From the NCBI GenBank assembly GCA_012064385.1, contig QRDG01000415.1, positions 1,519,792-1,583,791 of the forward strand: DNA of 64,000 nucleotides, read 5' to 3'. How positions within the stretch are numbered: the stretch's first letter is position 1; every line of letters begins with the position of its first letter. The stretch is from Puccinellia tenuiflora (taxonomy: Eukaryota > Streptophyta > Magnoliopsida > Poales > Poaceae). A model generated the notes under the pieces. The model was not told the DNA's origin and searched no databases. It saw only the letters and a program-made list of their open reading frames with translations. Below are positions 22,742-33,800 of the stretch, in pieces. Made by a program: the position numbers and the translations under genes.

Positions 22742-23003
22742 TGGTTGCAACTGGCCGGAGGCATCTCCGCCATCGCCCGGTTGACGCTAACCAACTGTGC
22801 TGTTTTACTTTCTTTTACTCAACCCGTGGCTGTCACTGGTCGGAGTTATCTCCACCCTCGCCCGGTTGACTGTGCTATTTTATTTTCTTTTACTCAACCT
22901 GTGGCTGTCACTGGTCGGAAGTATCCCCGCCCTCGCCCGGTTGACTGTGCTATTTTACTTTCTTTCGATCAACCTGTGGCAGGCACACTCGTCGCCCGGT
23001 TGA
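22742..23003 (+). repeat. Decayed 60-85-bp tandem repeat in LTR Z
   Basis: CGCCCGGTTGA recurs at 22774, 22859, 22934 and 22993, separated by CAACC(T/C)GTGGC and TTTTACTTTCTTT-like segments. Unit length shrinks from 85 to 59 bp. Confidence 0.85.
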
Positions 23004-24619
23004 GTTTATTTATCTTTGCTGGATTATTATGTGATTATTATTGCTCATTGTAACCTGTGAGCTAACTATTTTTATTTCTTTTTGCTCGATCAGTGGTGGC
23101 CCTATAGTCACCTGGTCGATGCAAACTAACTATATATTGCTTGAACTTTTGTGTGCAGCTTGTTTCTGTTTCATGTTGATATGATATTATAGTTTTGCAT
23201 TGGACTAATCTGTTTCATGTTGATATGATATTATACTTGTTGTGCTGGACTAAACCTTTATCGTGTTGGACTAATCCTCTGTTGTTTGGACTTGTTGTTG
23301 AATGAAACTGGACTAAATGAAACCCCCTCCAAACATCGATAGGGTCAGTCCATAGTGCCACTAATCTGAACATTGAAGGCAGTACCACTGTCGCCCAAAT
23401 GGGAGAGCCATAGCCTATGTAACCTATCAAGCCTCCTTTGATGCTACCCACTTGGCAAGTCTAGTCGGATACTGCATAGTTGTGGTCGGGGCTAGTGTTG
23501 CGAAGGTTTCGGAGCTAGGCGTTGCTCATGAGTTGGGGACGTGCCGGATTCACTTCGTCATAAGACATAGAGTTATGTCGGTAGCTATACAGGGAGTGTC
23601 TTGGTAGCGTGAACGGTTGTGTAAGTGTGTCTTGCCGTCGTGAAGCAAGGTGCATTTAGATGGGTGGTAGCTGCAACCTCTCGAGAGTGTGTCGTCTAGC
23701 AGCTAGCCTTGTTCCTAGGTTATGGAACAGTTCAGTGTCGGTCACACTATTGTCCTTTGTCGAGTTCGGAGGTTAAACTTAAGTTTGGCTTGAAAGAAAG
23801 ATGAACAACCCGATTTACAATAGGCTGATGCAGGGAATGTTACTTGAGTCGTGGATGGTTACTCGTGTTTGGGGTGACGGTGTGATCATTGGGAGCCTAG
23901 AGTTAGGCCCGAGCCAGCATCAACCGTGCATGCCCAGAATGGAAAGTTGAGGCCAGTGGGCCTAGCAGTTTGACAGATGTGATAAGGCCGTTGGGCCTAG
24001 TTGTGATGACATGTGATATTTAATATTTGTGTGATTGCCGGTACACGATCCAACCCCACCTGGCTTGGACTCTGTACTGGTGATACCCCTATTATTTGCT
24101 TATGCCATGATTTGTTGTGCTGCCATGTTGCTACCCACTTGGACTGCCGTAAGTAGACACTTGCCATGTTTAGATTATTTTCTGTCGCTAGCTACTTGTT
24201 GCCTGATTGCTTGAGTGTTCATGTCTTGTGGTTGTTTTCTTGCGAGTACGTCATTATACTCAAACTGGCTTTTCATGTGGCCAGACGTTGAAAGGATACA
24301 CCTTCTACCATAGCAAAGAGATGGAGCAAGAGCATGCTAGGATCAGTAGCCCAGCCAGATGCCTGTGGAAAGGAGTCCCTCCAAGCCATTGCCGAATCTA
24401 TGACTTCCGCTGCCAGTTAAAACTCTGTCCCGTGCCATACTTGTCCATGATAATTTTTCATGCCTTGGTGGTCATGTAAAATCATTTGTAGCCCTCTGGG
24501 CCTGATTGTGTAATGATATTTCCGCTATGTTGCATTGTCGTAACGTGCGTTCAGATATCCTGGGCTGGCGCACGGGGCGACCGCCTCTCTGGTGATATGT
24601 GCTAGAGGGGGGTGTCACA

Positions 24620-25606
24620 TGCCCCACAGGTCGCCAAGGCGGTGGCGGCCAGGGTGGGGACGTGGCGGAGGCCGGGGAGGAGGGCGCGGAGGCCAAAGCG
24701 GACGCGGACCAAACAACCCAGAGTTCGCCCACGACAACAATGGGGATGCTCCGGCTCCTCAGGGAGGCGGCAACAGACAATTCCAAGAGATCAATGGAGT
24801 TGTCGGGTGCATCCACAGAGGAGCCTTCCTGCCTCCTTCCAATGGCGCATGCAGAGATTTGTCCGCGAGCTAAACGCGGTCGCTTCGGCACCGCCAAAGC
24901 CTCTAGAATGGTCTAATCAGTTCATCACCTTCGACCAGGAAGATCACCCCAACAATGTCGCCGGGGTAGGGACCCTGCCCCTGATCGTGTCGCCCATCAT
25001 CCACAACTACAAGGTCACCAAGATGCTGGTCGACGGAGGCTCTAGCCTTAACCTGCTGACAACAAAGGTCTTGGCCACCCTGCAAATCCCCCTTTCCCGT
25101 TTGCAAGACACTGGCGTGTTCCAAGGTGTAAATGGGAACGTCACACGGCCTCTGGGGAAGATCACTCTTCCGGTCACTTTCGGTGACCCCGAGGACTTCC
25201 GCACCGAGGAGATCATCTTTGACATCGCCAACACGACGCTCTCGTACAACGGCATCCTCGGCGACCTGCGCTGGCCAAGTTCATGCCCGTCTCCCACTTC
25301 GCCTACAACATGATGAAAATCCCGGCGGAATGGGGCGTGATCAAGGTCAAGGCCGACATCGACGACGCCATCTACTGCGTCCAGAAGCTGAACCAAACGG
25401 TGCCGACAACGGCGGATAGCCGTCAAGATGTGCAGGAGGTCGGTGCCGGTGCATTCTCTGGGGACGGAGGGTACCCCGGGGGCTTGGCATCCACTTCCTC
25501 CAAGAAGACGCCATTCCACGGCAACCCGCAGATGACCAAGAAGGTGGCGCTAACAAGCGATGGTTCCCGCACCATCACCATCGGTGCCCACCTTGCTGAC
25601 AAATAG
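24620..25606 (+). pseudogene. Element A: Gly-rich linker and aspartic protease (broken)
   Basis: After the duplicated TGCCC the coding region continues with a Gly/Arg-rich linker (RGGGRGGGRGGQSGRG) and QFQEINGVVGCI. A frameshift near 24830 leads to the protease, with catalytic VDGGSSLN in place of the usual D-(S/T)-G (~25029). Another frameshift near 25275 moves to the frame that holds KFMPVSHFAYNMMKIP. That frame runs to an amber codon at 25604-25606, in frame with the RT start. Retroelement proteases cut the gag-pol polyprotein. Confidence 0.8.
25604..25606 (+). other. Amber codon between protease and RT of element A
   Basis: Context AAATAGGAAAGCG. The frame continues after it with ESALVAFLQENSDVFAWE, so the stop lies inside an otherwise open junction. 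Element B has the same stop in almost the same context at 35754-35756. Confidence 0.85.
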
Positions 25607-26738
25607 GAAAGCGCGCTCGTTGCCTTTCTTCAGGAGAACTCTGACGTCTTCGCGTGGGAGGCGTTAGGCTTACCCGGCGTACCAAGGGAGGTGATCGAGC
25701 ACAAACTGGCGGTGAACATGGATGCCCGCCCCGTGAAGCAAGTTCTGAGGAAGCAGAGCAAGGAGAAGTTGGAGTTCATCGTCACCGAAACCGACAAGCT
25801 ACTGGAAGCCGACGTCGTCATGGTGGTTCTTCACCCCACTTGGGTGGCCAAACCCGTGGTGGTGCAAAAACCGATGACCTCCAAGCTGCGACTCTGGATC
25901 GACTTCACAGACCTGAACAAGGCCTGACCCAAGGACCGTTCCCTCTGCCGCACATCAACCAGATTGTGGATTCCACGGCCGACTGCGAGTCGCTGTGCTT
26001 CCTGGATGCCTTCTCCGGGTATCACCAGATCATGATGGCGGTCGAGGACCAGGAGAAGACGACCTTCATCACCCCCAAGGACTGCTACTGCTACACCCAG
26101 AGGTCATTCGGCCTCCGGAACGCCGGCGCTACCTTCCAGTGCGCGATGCAGGCGTGCCTCGGGCCTCAGCTGGGCCGCAACGTCGAAGCATACATTGATG
26201 ACATCTTGGTCAAGATTCGGTACAAGGACACCCTTCTCCAGGACCTACACGAGACCTTCAGCAACCTCCGCCTGGTCAACTTCAAGCTCAACCCCGAGAA
26301 GTACGTGTTCGGGGTCCCATCAGGCAAGCTGCTAGGTTTCCTAATCTCCCACCGGGGGATTGAGGCGAACCCCGACAAGATCAAGGCCATCGAGCGAATG
26401 GAGGCGCCCCGGCGGGTCAAGGACGTGCAGCGCCTCAACGGGTGCATCACCGCACTCGGGCGCTTCATCTCAAGGCTTGGAGAGCGGGCCTTACCGTTCT
26501 TCAAGTTACTCAAGAAATCGGGCCCCGTGGAGTGGACACCCGAGGCCAAGGAAGCTCTCCAGTCCCTCAAGCGCTACCTCACCTCACCACCAGTCCTTGT
26601 GGCCCTAGCAGAGAAGGAGCCTTTGCTGTTGTACATCGCAGCCACCAACCAGCTGGTTAGCGCCTTGCTGGTAGCAGAACGCGACACACCTCCAAAGAAG
26701 TCGAGCAAGGGCAAGCATCCCGGGGATCCATTCCCGGG
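25607..26738 (+). pseudogene. Element A: Gypsy reverse transcriptase (broken, 3'-truncated)
   Basis: The first part is in the frame that follows the amber codon (ending LWIDFTDLNKA, stop at 25925). A nonsense change and a one-base loss within ~15 bp move the rest to another frame: FPLPHINQIVDSTADCE, FGLRNAGATFQ and the catalytic AYIDDILVK (~26190-26216), then LGFLISHRGIEANPDKIKA. The start of a degenerate RNase H is visible (LLLYIAATNQLVSALLVAER, ~26625). The coding sequence ends at 26738 against an inverted LTR. Confidence 0.88.
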
Positions 26739-27710
26739 TGTCGTGTCTTGGATCACGGACACCGGGAGTAAAGGATACCCCCATAGGTTCGGTATGGGGC
26801 GCGAAGGAGGCTGAGAAACGTCTTCCGCCGGGAGGACTTTGTCTATGCCTTAGATCTACGTACTAGCAAGCAGCGCAGAGACACAAGGAGTTTACCCAGG
26901 TTCGGGCCACCTGGACGCTAACAGCCCTACTCCTGCATGTCTGAATTGAGTGGTATATCATGGTGTAGCTTTACAGGGGTGGTTGCGGGTGCCAACCCGG
27001 GAGGTGTCGGCTAGAGGTTGAAGACGAGCAGATCCTGACCCGGAGGAGATCACCTCTCGCCTATGCTTCTCTTCGTCTTGTGCGCTACCTAGCCTAGCCT
27101 CCGACTCTCTGGAAATCCGTCATTCCGTCCGCCCCTTCCTCAGGTGCCTTGGTCCTCCTTTTATAGGCTAAGGGGATCCCACAGGTGCACCTTTGGGGGC
27201 GGAGGGGTTTTGGCGGGAAAACCCCTCCGGGTTCTTCTTAGGGGCGACGTGGCTTCTTCTCATCCAAGTATTCTTCTAAGCGGGGTTAGGTGCGGTCGCC
27301 CACCTTTTGCGGGGCAGACGGACAGAGGCTGACACCTTTTTCCGACCCTGTCCCCCTACCGCGCCTCCATCTTCTTGGCGCCCAAGTCTTCTAGGAGCCT
27401 CCAGCCAGAGCTGGCAAGCCTATCCTCTTCGCGTGTGCGGAGGTTGGATCCCGGGGATGAGCCTGGCCTCCTACCGGGCATCGGGGTCCCCTGGACCTCC
27501 GCGTCGTCTGCCGGGTTGAAGGGGGCCCCGGAAGGTCCCCTGGTCCTTTGCCGTGGTTGTCGATGTCGTGCTTGCCTGGTCGCCATGGGGCAGATGGGGT
27601 GCCCATCTGCCAGTCTTGAACCTTGGAATAGTTCGCCTCCTTGATGGGCCCACAGGTGGTGGACCAACTTTGACTGCATCTGTGGAACCCCGAGTTCCAC
27701 TGTTGCGACA
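26739..27710 (-). repeat. A-family LTR, minus strand (972 bp)
   Basis: Read on the minus strand it starts TGTCGCAACAGTGG (at 27710) and ends CCAAGACACGACA (at 26739), matching both ends of LTR 17404-18349. By eye it differs clearly from that copy, so the two are not LTRs of one recent insertion. Confidence 0.87.
27157..27167 (-). promoter_or_regulatory. TATA box of the minus-strand A-family LTR
   Basis: CCTATAAAAGG on the minus strand. The plus-strand LTR of A lacks the TA pair here. Confidence 0.6.
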
Positions 27711-27723
27711 GTAGCCCCCAGGC
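27711..27723 (-). other. Polypurine tract of the minus-strand A-family copy
   Basis: Minus strand reads CCTGGGGGCTAC immediately before the LTR start, showing that this is a 3' LTR. Confidence 0.7.
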
Positions 27724-28164
27724 ATAGTCCCGGCGGCCACGTCCTTCTGCCGCCGAGGCTATGACCAAAAAAGTCAAAGTGGTTCCCCGGCGTCTTGTCT
27801 TGATCATCTTGTCCCATCCATCAGGGCCGCGCTCGTAGGGGAGCAGCGCGAGCCCACGGGTCTTCTTCGCCTTGGTGAACGTTGCGATCCGCGCGGACCG
27901 CCAACGTCCGTCTTGAATCCAGCAGGAGGAAGCGTCCCAAACGGAACGTCTCCTCGATCCCCGCGCCGGCCGGAGCGGCGGGGCTTCTTTGGTGCGAAAC
28001 GAGCCATGAGGTGTGTCTGGACTCCTTCCCCGATCCTTCCGTGTTCGCCAGGGATTATGGCTACCCTGACCGCCATCGTGCGTTCGAAGATCCTCCGGGT
28101 CCGGAAGCCCCCGGAAGCACGGTCATGTCAATGAAGACGAGGAGGCGGGAGAGGCCGCGGAGAG
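27724..28164 (-). other. Internal 3' remnant of the minus-strand A-family copy
   Basis: GC-rich, with no recognisable pol motif on either strand, in the position of the untranslated 3' internal region. Cut at 28164 by LTR Y. Confidence 0.5.
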
Positions 28165-31100
28165 CTTGTAACAGCCCCAGCTTTATACTGAAAAATACAA
28201 AGAATTTTTCCACTTTTTGCATTCTTTTGTTGCATCATGGCATCCATATGAAATTGCTACTTCTAACTATCCACATATGAAAGCAATCAAAATGGGGAAG
28301 CTAAAACTTTCCAAACTTCCACACCAAATACAACTTCTTAACTTGGCAATCAAATTATTCTTGGACTTCCAAATTGTTTAGGAAGTTCCAAGTTTACATT
28401 TTATAACCAATTCTCAAAATCTAAATATTGCCAAATAAGAAATGAAATTGAGAATCCAAAATTGGTGCAATTCAAATCCTATTTTGAAACCAAGCTAAAC
28501 CTTTCCAAAATTCAAACTAAAATCATGGGGAGCTTCAATATTATTCCGAGAGCCTCCATGAAATTTTTTACTATTTTTGTAAGTGCTTAAGTGCTCCAAA
28601 TAAATGCATTTTGCAGTTTATCAAAAATAATCATATTGCAACACTATGAACAAATCTGAATCTAAACAATTTATTTTAGAGCACCAATTTTGGTGGAGTC
28701 ACTACCTGATAAGTGGAGCCTACTCAAAAAATTTCATAATTTTTGAAGTAGTTTAAGGGCCTCAATAAAATCCCTAAAGCACTACTGGTTTTTTTTTTGA
28801 AAAAGGAAAAAAGGCTAAATGTTTAAAACTCTGACTGTGGGGTCCCCCTGTCAGCCTCTCCTCTTCCCCTCCTTCTTCACTTTGCCGCAATGGCAATGGC
28901 ACCATGCCGCCCGCGCCATGCCACCGCGCCACCTGCTCCCCTAGGGATAAGGAGGCCTCCCCGACACCTACCGCTCCCTCTCTCGATCCTCCCCATTTTT
29001 CCCCGCACCCGGAAACCCTAACCCTAGCTAGCATCGTGCCATGGCCTAGCTCGTTCCGCCGTCGCCGCGCCGCCGCATCGCCGTCGACCGGAGCTTCCCC
29101 GGAGCCAGCTGAGCACGCAGACCGCTTCGCCTCGTCGTCCTCTTCATCCTCGGGCAAGGAATCGCCACGGGGTTGCCCGCATCGCCACCGACGTCCGCGT
29201 CCTCTCCGACTCCGGCCGCCGCTCTGCGGGCACGATTGCCGCCGCCCCTGACATCCTCCAACCACGCCGCGTGTCCCCGACCGTCCAGGGTGAGTTGGCG
29301 CATCTCCGGGACAACCCCTTCCCCTCCTCCTCCTCGGTAGCCTTGCCTCCGTGCGAGAGGCCGCCGGCCATCCGCCGTGGCCGTGCGGTGTCGAGCACGC
29401 GCACGCCGCCGTTCACCTCCATTTCGTCTCCGAGCACGCGCACGGCTACGGCCCCGCACTCGCACACGTTTGGCACGCACGCGTACCCGCGGAGCGCCGC
29501 CGGAACTGGGTCGACGCCGGCCGATGTCTCCGTCGGGTGCCGCCACACGCATGTCCTGCTTGCCCGGCCTGGACGCCCGGTCTGGGCCGGCACGAGGCCG
29601 ACAGCTTCGGGAGCGTGCCAGGCCTGGATCCCCAGCCTGGGCCGGCCAAAGGCCGATGCCTTCGGGCCTCTGCCCGGCCTATGTCCCGGCCTGGCCGGCT
29701 GAAGGCCGGCCTGCCTGTGAATTGATTTTGCTTTTTGGAAAATAAAACAAACCAAAATAAATAGTAACTATTTAAATATTGCTCCAAATTTAGCAAATTA
29801 AATTTCAAATTGTTCAGAAAAACATTACCTATCTATTGGTAATATTTCCATGCTCTTTTGAGTAAATATTTTTACCTTTATTTAAGAATTCCTAAAATGG
29901 CATAAATAATATCAAATTGGGAAAAATCATTAACTTGTTAAATATTTAACCAAAATTTTTGAATAAAATATCAATGTGATCAGCACTTCAAATGCTATCA
30001 AACCATGCTAATATCACATCATGATCACAAATATTTATTTGATGTTATTCTTTAAATGATTAAACGAATTAAATTCAAATAATCATTTAATTCACTATTT
30101 ATTCATCGATAATTGGAAACTCACAAATGAGGTACCAAAATGATCGAAAGAATAATAGCTATCCAATCATGTCATGTTCATGCATATTTCAACCACTTTG
30201 AGTAATTTAATAAATGTATGAACAATGTGGTCATTAAGTTAAATATGGGGTTGCTTCCAAATAATTGCACTAATTATTTGGCACTCCATTTAATATTGTT
30301 AGCTAAATAATATGTTGATATCATTGCATGAAATTGACATACCATCATGTTTGTGCATTGCACTTGACTTCGTGTGATTTATTTTGTTCTTCTATTCTTG
30401 CTTGGGTATCGATAGATTCCGGAGTCGAGGGTTCCCTCGCCTATTCTGACGAGCAGTACTACACGCCCCGGCAGCAAGGTAAGAGATAACCTAACCTTCT
30501 TGGCATCTAGCATCCTACTGTTTTATAAACTTATTTTATCCACCATAATATTGCATTCGATTCTATGTCAATTTTTGGTCAATACTAGAGTATCCTATGA
30601 ATGCATGTTTTTCCCCGAACCAATACATGTATCCCTACCTATGAACCGTAGGTTTGATGTGTTGGCCTGAGACAAGGATATAATTGTTGTATTTATATGC
30701 TTAGATATGCTTAGCCATGGTTAGTCAAATGCTTAGCTGTCCGTTATTTATTTCCATGATTATGAAATTAGTGGAATGTTCTGACAAGGTGGAGGATGTT
30801 TCTAGTACTTAATTAAATTGTTTAAAGGCTTGGATGAGTTGCCATCTGGGGATGGTGTTTTGCCTCATTCCTGCCGCCTAGGCTGAGAGTGCTTTTAGCT
30901 AGAACCAAGAACCGAGCGTGCTTTCAACGGTGGGGACATATGGAATCCCTTTTAACCGAATAATTTGTGCGGGCGTATCCAAGGGTCCTCTAGTTTGCTA
31001 TTTCCATTTGCGTGTGAGTGTGTGGGTGGAAAAAGAAACGATGAGGATGGTGGTGTTTAGGAGGTGGCGATGGGGGCAGGGGCTGAAATAGGCTGGGTAA

Positions 31101-31880
31101 ACTTGTCTTGTCGCCACGATGACCCTTGGATAGTCTCACACATTGTAAAGGTTTAACCGTGCCCGCCCTGCCGGCTTTCCAAGGAAGAGAGCTAAATGAT
31201 CAGGTAAGGGTCGAACGGTACCGGTGGGTAAATTAGTACACCCCTGCAGGGTAAATATTTTCGAAAAGCCGTGTCCACGGTTATGGACAAATCTTGGGAA
31301 AGGCGGATTAGCTCATAGAAAAGTATAACCTAATTACTTAAAATTTGGCAGCTAAAGGTTGCAACCCAATGTGTGATAAAAGTTTCATTTCCTCGAGGGT
31401 GATTCGAGGGAATGCCTTGGTGAAGATGAGCGATGAGAATTGGTTACTATGGGTTCGATGAGAACCAAAGATGAAATTTCTATCTTGTCCCTTTTATGAA
31501 AATCTTCTGAGTAGTCGATGCCATGGGTCGTTATATCTTTTAAAAATGAAACTAGCTTTATGCAAAATAACTACTATACAGCTTTAGAGCCTCCGTCATC
31601 ATTGGGCCTATATCGACCTACTAAACTTGCGAGTACGTCGTACTCAGTCTCTCTTTGCAGCTTTAGAGCCTCCGTCATCTTGATCTCTGATCTCTCTACT
31701 ATACATGATAGCTATGTCTGAGCTTATGGCATGATCGAAGTGTTGCGTTGCCGATGATCCATTCCGAGCACGCCTGCCAAAGGTTTTGGCCTGGGATTGG
31801 TAACCCCAGTAACCTTCGATTGTGTAGCATAACCGGTTGCACAAAGTTTCATTGTATAGTTCTAGGGTCGGGGCGCTACA
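28165..31880 (+). repeat. 5' LTR of Tekay-type element Y (3,716 bp)
   Basis: It starts TGTAACAGCCCC, ends GGGGCGCTACA (near-inverted repeats), and is followed two bases later by an initiator-Met-tRNA primer site, so it is a 5' LTR. The layout is AT-rich 5' part, GC-rich block at 28840-29720, AT-rich part and a conserved 3' region, as in X. The 3' ~0.9 kb matches 12595-13689. The left flank reads GAGCT; no right partner is visible. Confidence 0.9.
30416..30478 (+). other. Candidate LTR-encoded exon in Y
   Basis: 63 nt between GGTATCGATAG and a canonical donor AAG/GTAAGAG. In the phase used by X it reads VEGSLAYSDEQYYTPRQQ. Position, flanking ATCGAT(T)AG, length divisible by three and phase match the 75-nt segment of the X LTRs. 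Confidence 0.4.
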
Positions 31881-32100
31881 AGTTGGTATCAGAGCAGGAC
31901 TGCCTGTAGGAAACTCTTTCTGTTGGTCGATGTTGAGTCAAGTTTGAAAATTATTTATAATATAAAAATGAGCTGTGAAAACCTTCTTAGGATTATTTTT
32001 ACTCCTCATCCAACTCGCTCTACTCTGATCTCTTATCTCTATTTGTTTTAAGCTTGGTGTCGAAGTTTAGGTTCTTGGGGTTGGGTTCTACCGTCCGGTG
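31881..32100 (+). other. Primer site and leader remnant of element Y
   Basis: TTGGTATCAGAGC at 31883-31895 matches the initiator-Met tRNA. About 200 bp of AT-rich leader follow before sequence attributed to element B; the exact border (32090-32190) is uncertain. No Y gag or pol is present. Confidence 0.7.
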
Positions 32101-32193
32101 TTGTCTATTTTGGGAACCGTCTTGTGGTGCCCAAAAGGGGAAATACCAAGGAGTTGATACTCCAAGAAGCCCATGAATATCCCATATCCATCG

Positions 32194-32222
32194 GGTGTGT
32201 GTGTGTGTTCGTGTGTGTGTGT
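32194..32222 (+). repeat. (GT)n microsatellite, interrupted
   Basis: GT repeats broken by one TC, in the LTR remnant of B. Confidence 0.9.
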
Positions 32223-32324
32223 CTTTCTGTACGTCTTCACGTGCAAGCCCTCCCCGGTTACCTCCAGCGTCCATCGGCCCCACCTTAAGCCTATATGGCA
32301 TCTGTCCGTGCACCACCACGACAG

Positions 32325-32343
32325 TTGGCGCCCACCATGGGGC
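32325..32343 (+). other. Primer-binding site of element B
   Basis: TTGGCGCCCACCATGGGGC one base after the LTR end (ACGACA). TGGCGCC openings are typical of Tat/Athila-type Gypsy primer sites. The ATG inside it (32337) also opens the first ORF. Confidence 0.75.
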
Positions 32344-33281
32344 CAGCAGCGGCGCTGGCTGGTATGTTCATCCGGACGGGTTCCTTCATCGCATCGGGTG
32401 AGCGCGTTCTCTGTGGCCTTGTCCACAGGTTCGGCTCGCTCAACGTCGTCAGCGACAACGCCGGCTGTTTCAGCAGCAGGCCGCTACCTCGGAACGGCTG
32501 CCTCATCGAGTTCGGCTCCCTCACCGTCTACGTCGCCACCGAGGTCCCCTGCCGGTTTCCCGAAAGGGTGCAGGTTGCAGCGGATCCCCCCGCTGTCTGC
32601 GCAGCTCGCGGCCGACGTATCGCCCGTCCCCCCGCTAGCTGTGCAGAGGTCATGATGACCGCCCCGGTTGCTGGTGCCGGGGTGGTCGAGGTCAGCACCA
32701 GATCTGCCAGGACGGGTCGCCCGCCGCTGGAGAGGCCGGAGAATCGTCAGGAGCAGGCCGGTACATCTGCTGTGCCGGTAGCGCCGAGTCCTCTTCAGGA
32801 CGTGATCGAGAAGCTGGCAACGCCAGTGGCTCCAAGCGCAAATGTTGCTCTAACTCAGGCGGAGTTGGAACAGCAGCGCCAGGAGATACTCCGAGAGGCC
32901 CAGGAGGTGGCCCGAGTCAGACAGGATTTCGACATCTCCCTCCGTGAGTACAACATCGCTCATGGTTTTACGCCGGTAGCCAACCCGGTTAGTCGCATAA
33001 ATGAGGTACGTGCTAGAGGTAGAGACCTCAATGCCGAGATAGCTAGAGATGGTAGAGCCAGATCTAGTAGAACTGCTAGTCATGTGTCGGCGGGCCGGCC
33101 AAAATACAGTACCCCGGGCAAGAACCTTAGAGCTGCTAAGGCTGCCATAGCAAAGTTACCTAACTTATCCGGTGAAGCTCGTAGTAGGCAGCAGGACCGA
33201 GTGAATGAGTTGGTAGGTGTAGCCAACCGACTGAATGAGGCATTCCGGAATGCAAACTCGGGTGTAGGAGGATCCGGGTAA
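32337..33281 (+). CDS. Element B: N-terminal gag-region protein
   Basis: It opens MGPAAALAGMFIRTGSF, overlapping the primer site, and ends at an in-frame TAA (33279). No named domain is recognised. Residues ~165-210 form a Gln/Glu/Arg-rich probable coiled coil (ELEQQRQEILREAQEVARVR), followed by a basic stretch and ELVGVANRLNEAFRNA. This lies where Tat elements have a long, poorly conserved gag N-terminus. After the TAA the same frame reopens, so stop readthrough, or a fixed nonsense mutation in a once longer gag, are both possible. The start is uncertain because the frame is open from 32295. Confidence 0.6.
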   Translation: MGPAAALAGMFIRTGSFIASGERVLCGLVHRFGSLNVVSDNAGCFSSRPLPRNGCLIEFGSLTVYVATEVPCRFPERVQVAADPPAVCAARGRRIARPPASCAEVMMTAPVAGAGVVEVSTRSARTGRPPLERPENRQEQAGTSAVPVAPSPLQDVIEKLATPVAPSANVALTQAELEQQRQEILREAQEVARVRQDFDISLREYNIAHGFTPVANPVSRINEVRARGRDLNAEIARDGRARSSRTASHVSAGRPKYSTPGKNLRAAKAAIAKLPNLSGEARSRQQDRVNELVGVANRLNEAFRNANSGVGGSG

Positions 33282-33800
33282 ATCTACTCCAATGGTGGTG
33301 CCGGAGGAGTGTCCAAGGGACAGGCCTCTTCGCCGTATGTCGGCGGAAGCCGTGGCCAGAGTGTGAACTCTGGCAAGAACAAACAGATGCAGGCGTATGA
33401 TCCGGTATATGCCGGAAAACAGAAAGCTGCGCAAGGTCAACCCGGTCAGGGAGCTCCAGGACCCGTTCAGGGCAGACATGAAGCCAACTGGGTCAACCCG
33501 GCAAATCCGGGTCAGCCACCTCGGTATCCGGTACCCAATCCACCTCGGCAACAACCGGGTGCCGGGTATGCCGAGCAGGCCGCTGACCGGTATGACGACG
33601 GTTACTCGGCCATGGAGCGTGCCGGGTATACAAGATTCAGAGATCTGCCGACCGAGGGTGCACTCGGTGCTAGGTTGGGAGCTCGCCAGCTACCAGCTCA
33701 CGACGTCCGCAACAAGCTTGACAGAATCTATCTGTCTGAACTGCTGGAGGAGCAAGGCCCACCGGGTCCTGCATGCTTTGGACCCCGGATCATGAAATAG
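33282..33800 (+). CDS. Element B: middle gag segment (same frame, between stops)
   Basis: It lies between the TAA at 33279 and the TAG at 33798, in one frame with both neighbours. Gly/Gln/Pro-rich and low in conservation, it ends with a helical segment (NKLDRIYLSELLEEQGPPGP) that in Tat gags precedes the capsid core. It is a linker segment of gag rather than a separate gene. Confidence 0.55.
   Translation: MYSNGGAGGVSKGQASSPYVGGSRGQSVNSGKNKQMQAYDPVYAGKQKAAQGQPGQGAPGPVQGRHEANWVNPANPGQPPRYPVPNPPRQQPGAGYAEQAADRYDDGYSAMERAGYTRFRDLPTEGALGARLGARQLPAHDVRNKLDRIYLSELLEEQGPPGPACFGPRIMK

Larger units (their letters stand above)
20066..24619 (+). mobile_element. Solo LTR Z of a Tekay-type Gypsy element (4,554 bp)
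   Basis: It starts TGTAACATCCCG and ends GGGGTGTCACA, imperfect inverted repeats. It is flanked on both sides by TGCCC (20061-20065 and 24620-24624), a perfect 5-bp target duplication, and the gag frame of A resumes at its far side. No internal domain or primer site is present, so it is an LTR-LTR recombination product. The start, the size, the AT-rich / GC-rich / AT-rich layout and the TTGCGAGTACGTCATTATAC motif near 24240 resemble LTRs X and Y. Confidence 0.93.
17404..26738 (+). mobile_element. Element A: decayed Tat-type Gypsy retrotransposon (5' LTR to RT)
   Basis: Order on the plus strand is LTR (17404-18349), primer-site region, gag with CCHC knuckle, protease and RT. The gag is split at 20066 by solo LTR Z. 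The RT ends at 26738, where a minus-strand LTR of the same family takes over; RNase H, integrase and 3' LTR are lost. Stops and frameshifts in gag, protease and RT show long decay. The Tat assignment follows the RT (LGFLISHRGIEANPDKIKA) and protease-RT layout shared with element B. Confidence 0.82.
26739..28164 (-). mobile_element. 3' end of an A-family element, minus strand
   Basis: On the minus strand: internal sequence (28164 to 27724), a purine tract, and a 3' LTR (27710 to 26739). It begins abruptly in the RT of A on one side and is cut by LTR Y on the other. It may be a separate nested insertion or a product of inversion. Confidence 0.75.

Noticed and set aside
24207..24479. 90-codon ORF near the end of solo LTR Z as a third acidic LTR exon
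   Set aside because: Position resembles the X acceptor exon, but the phase-matched frame stops early and is not acidic.
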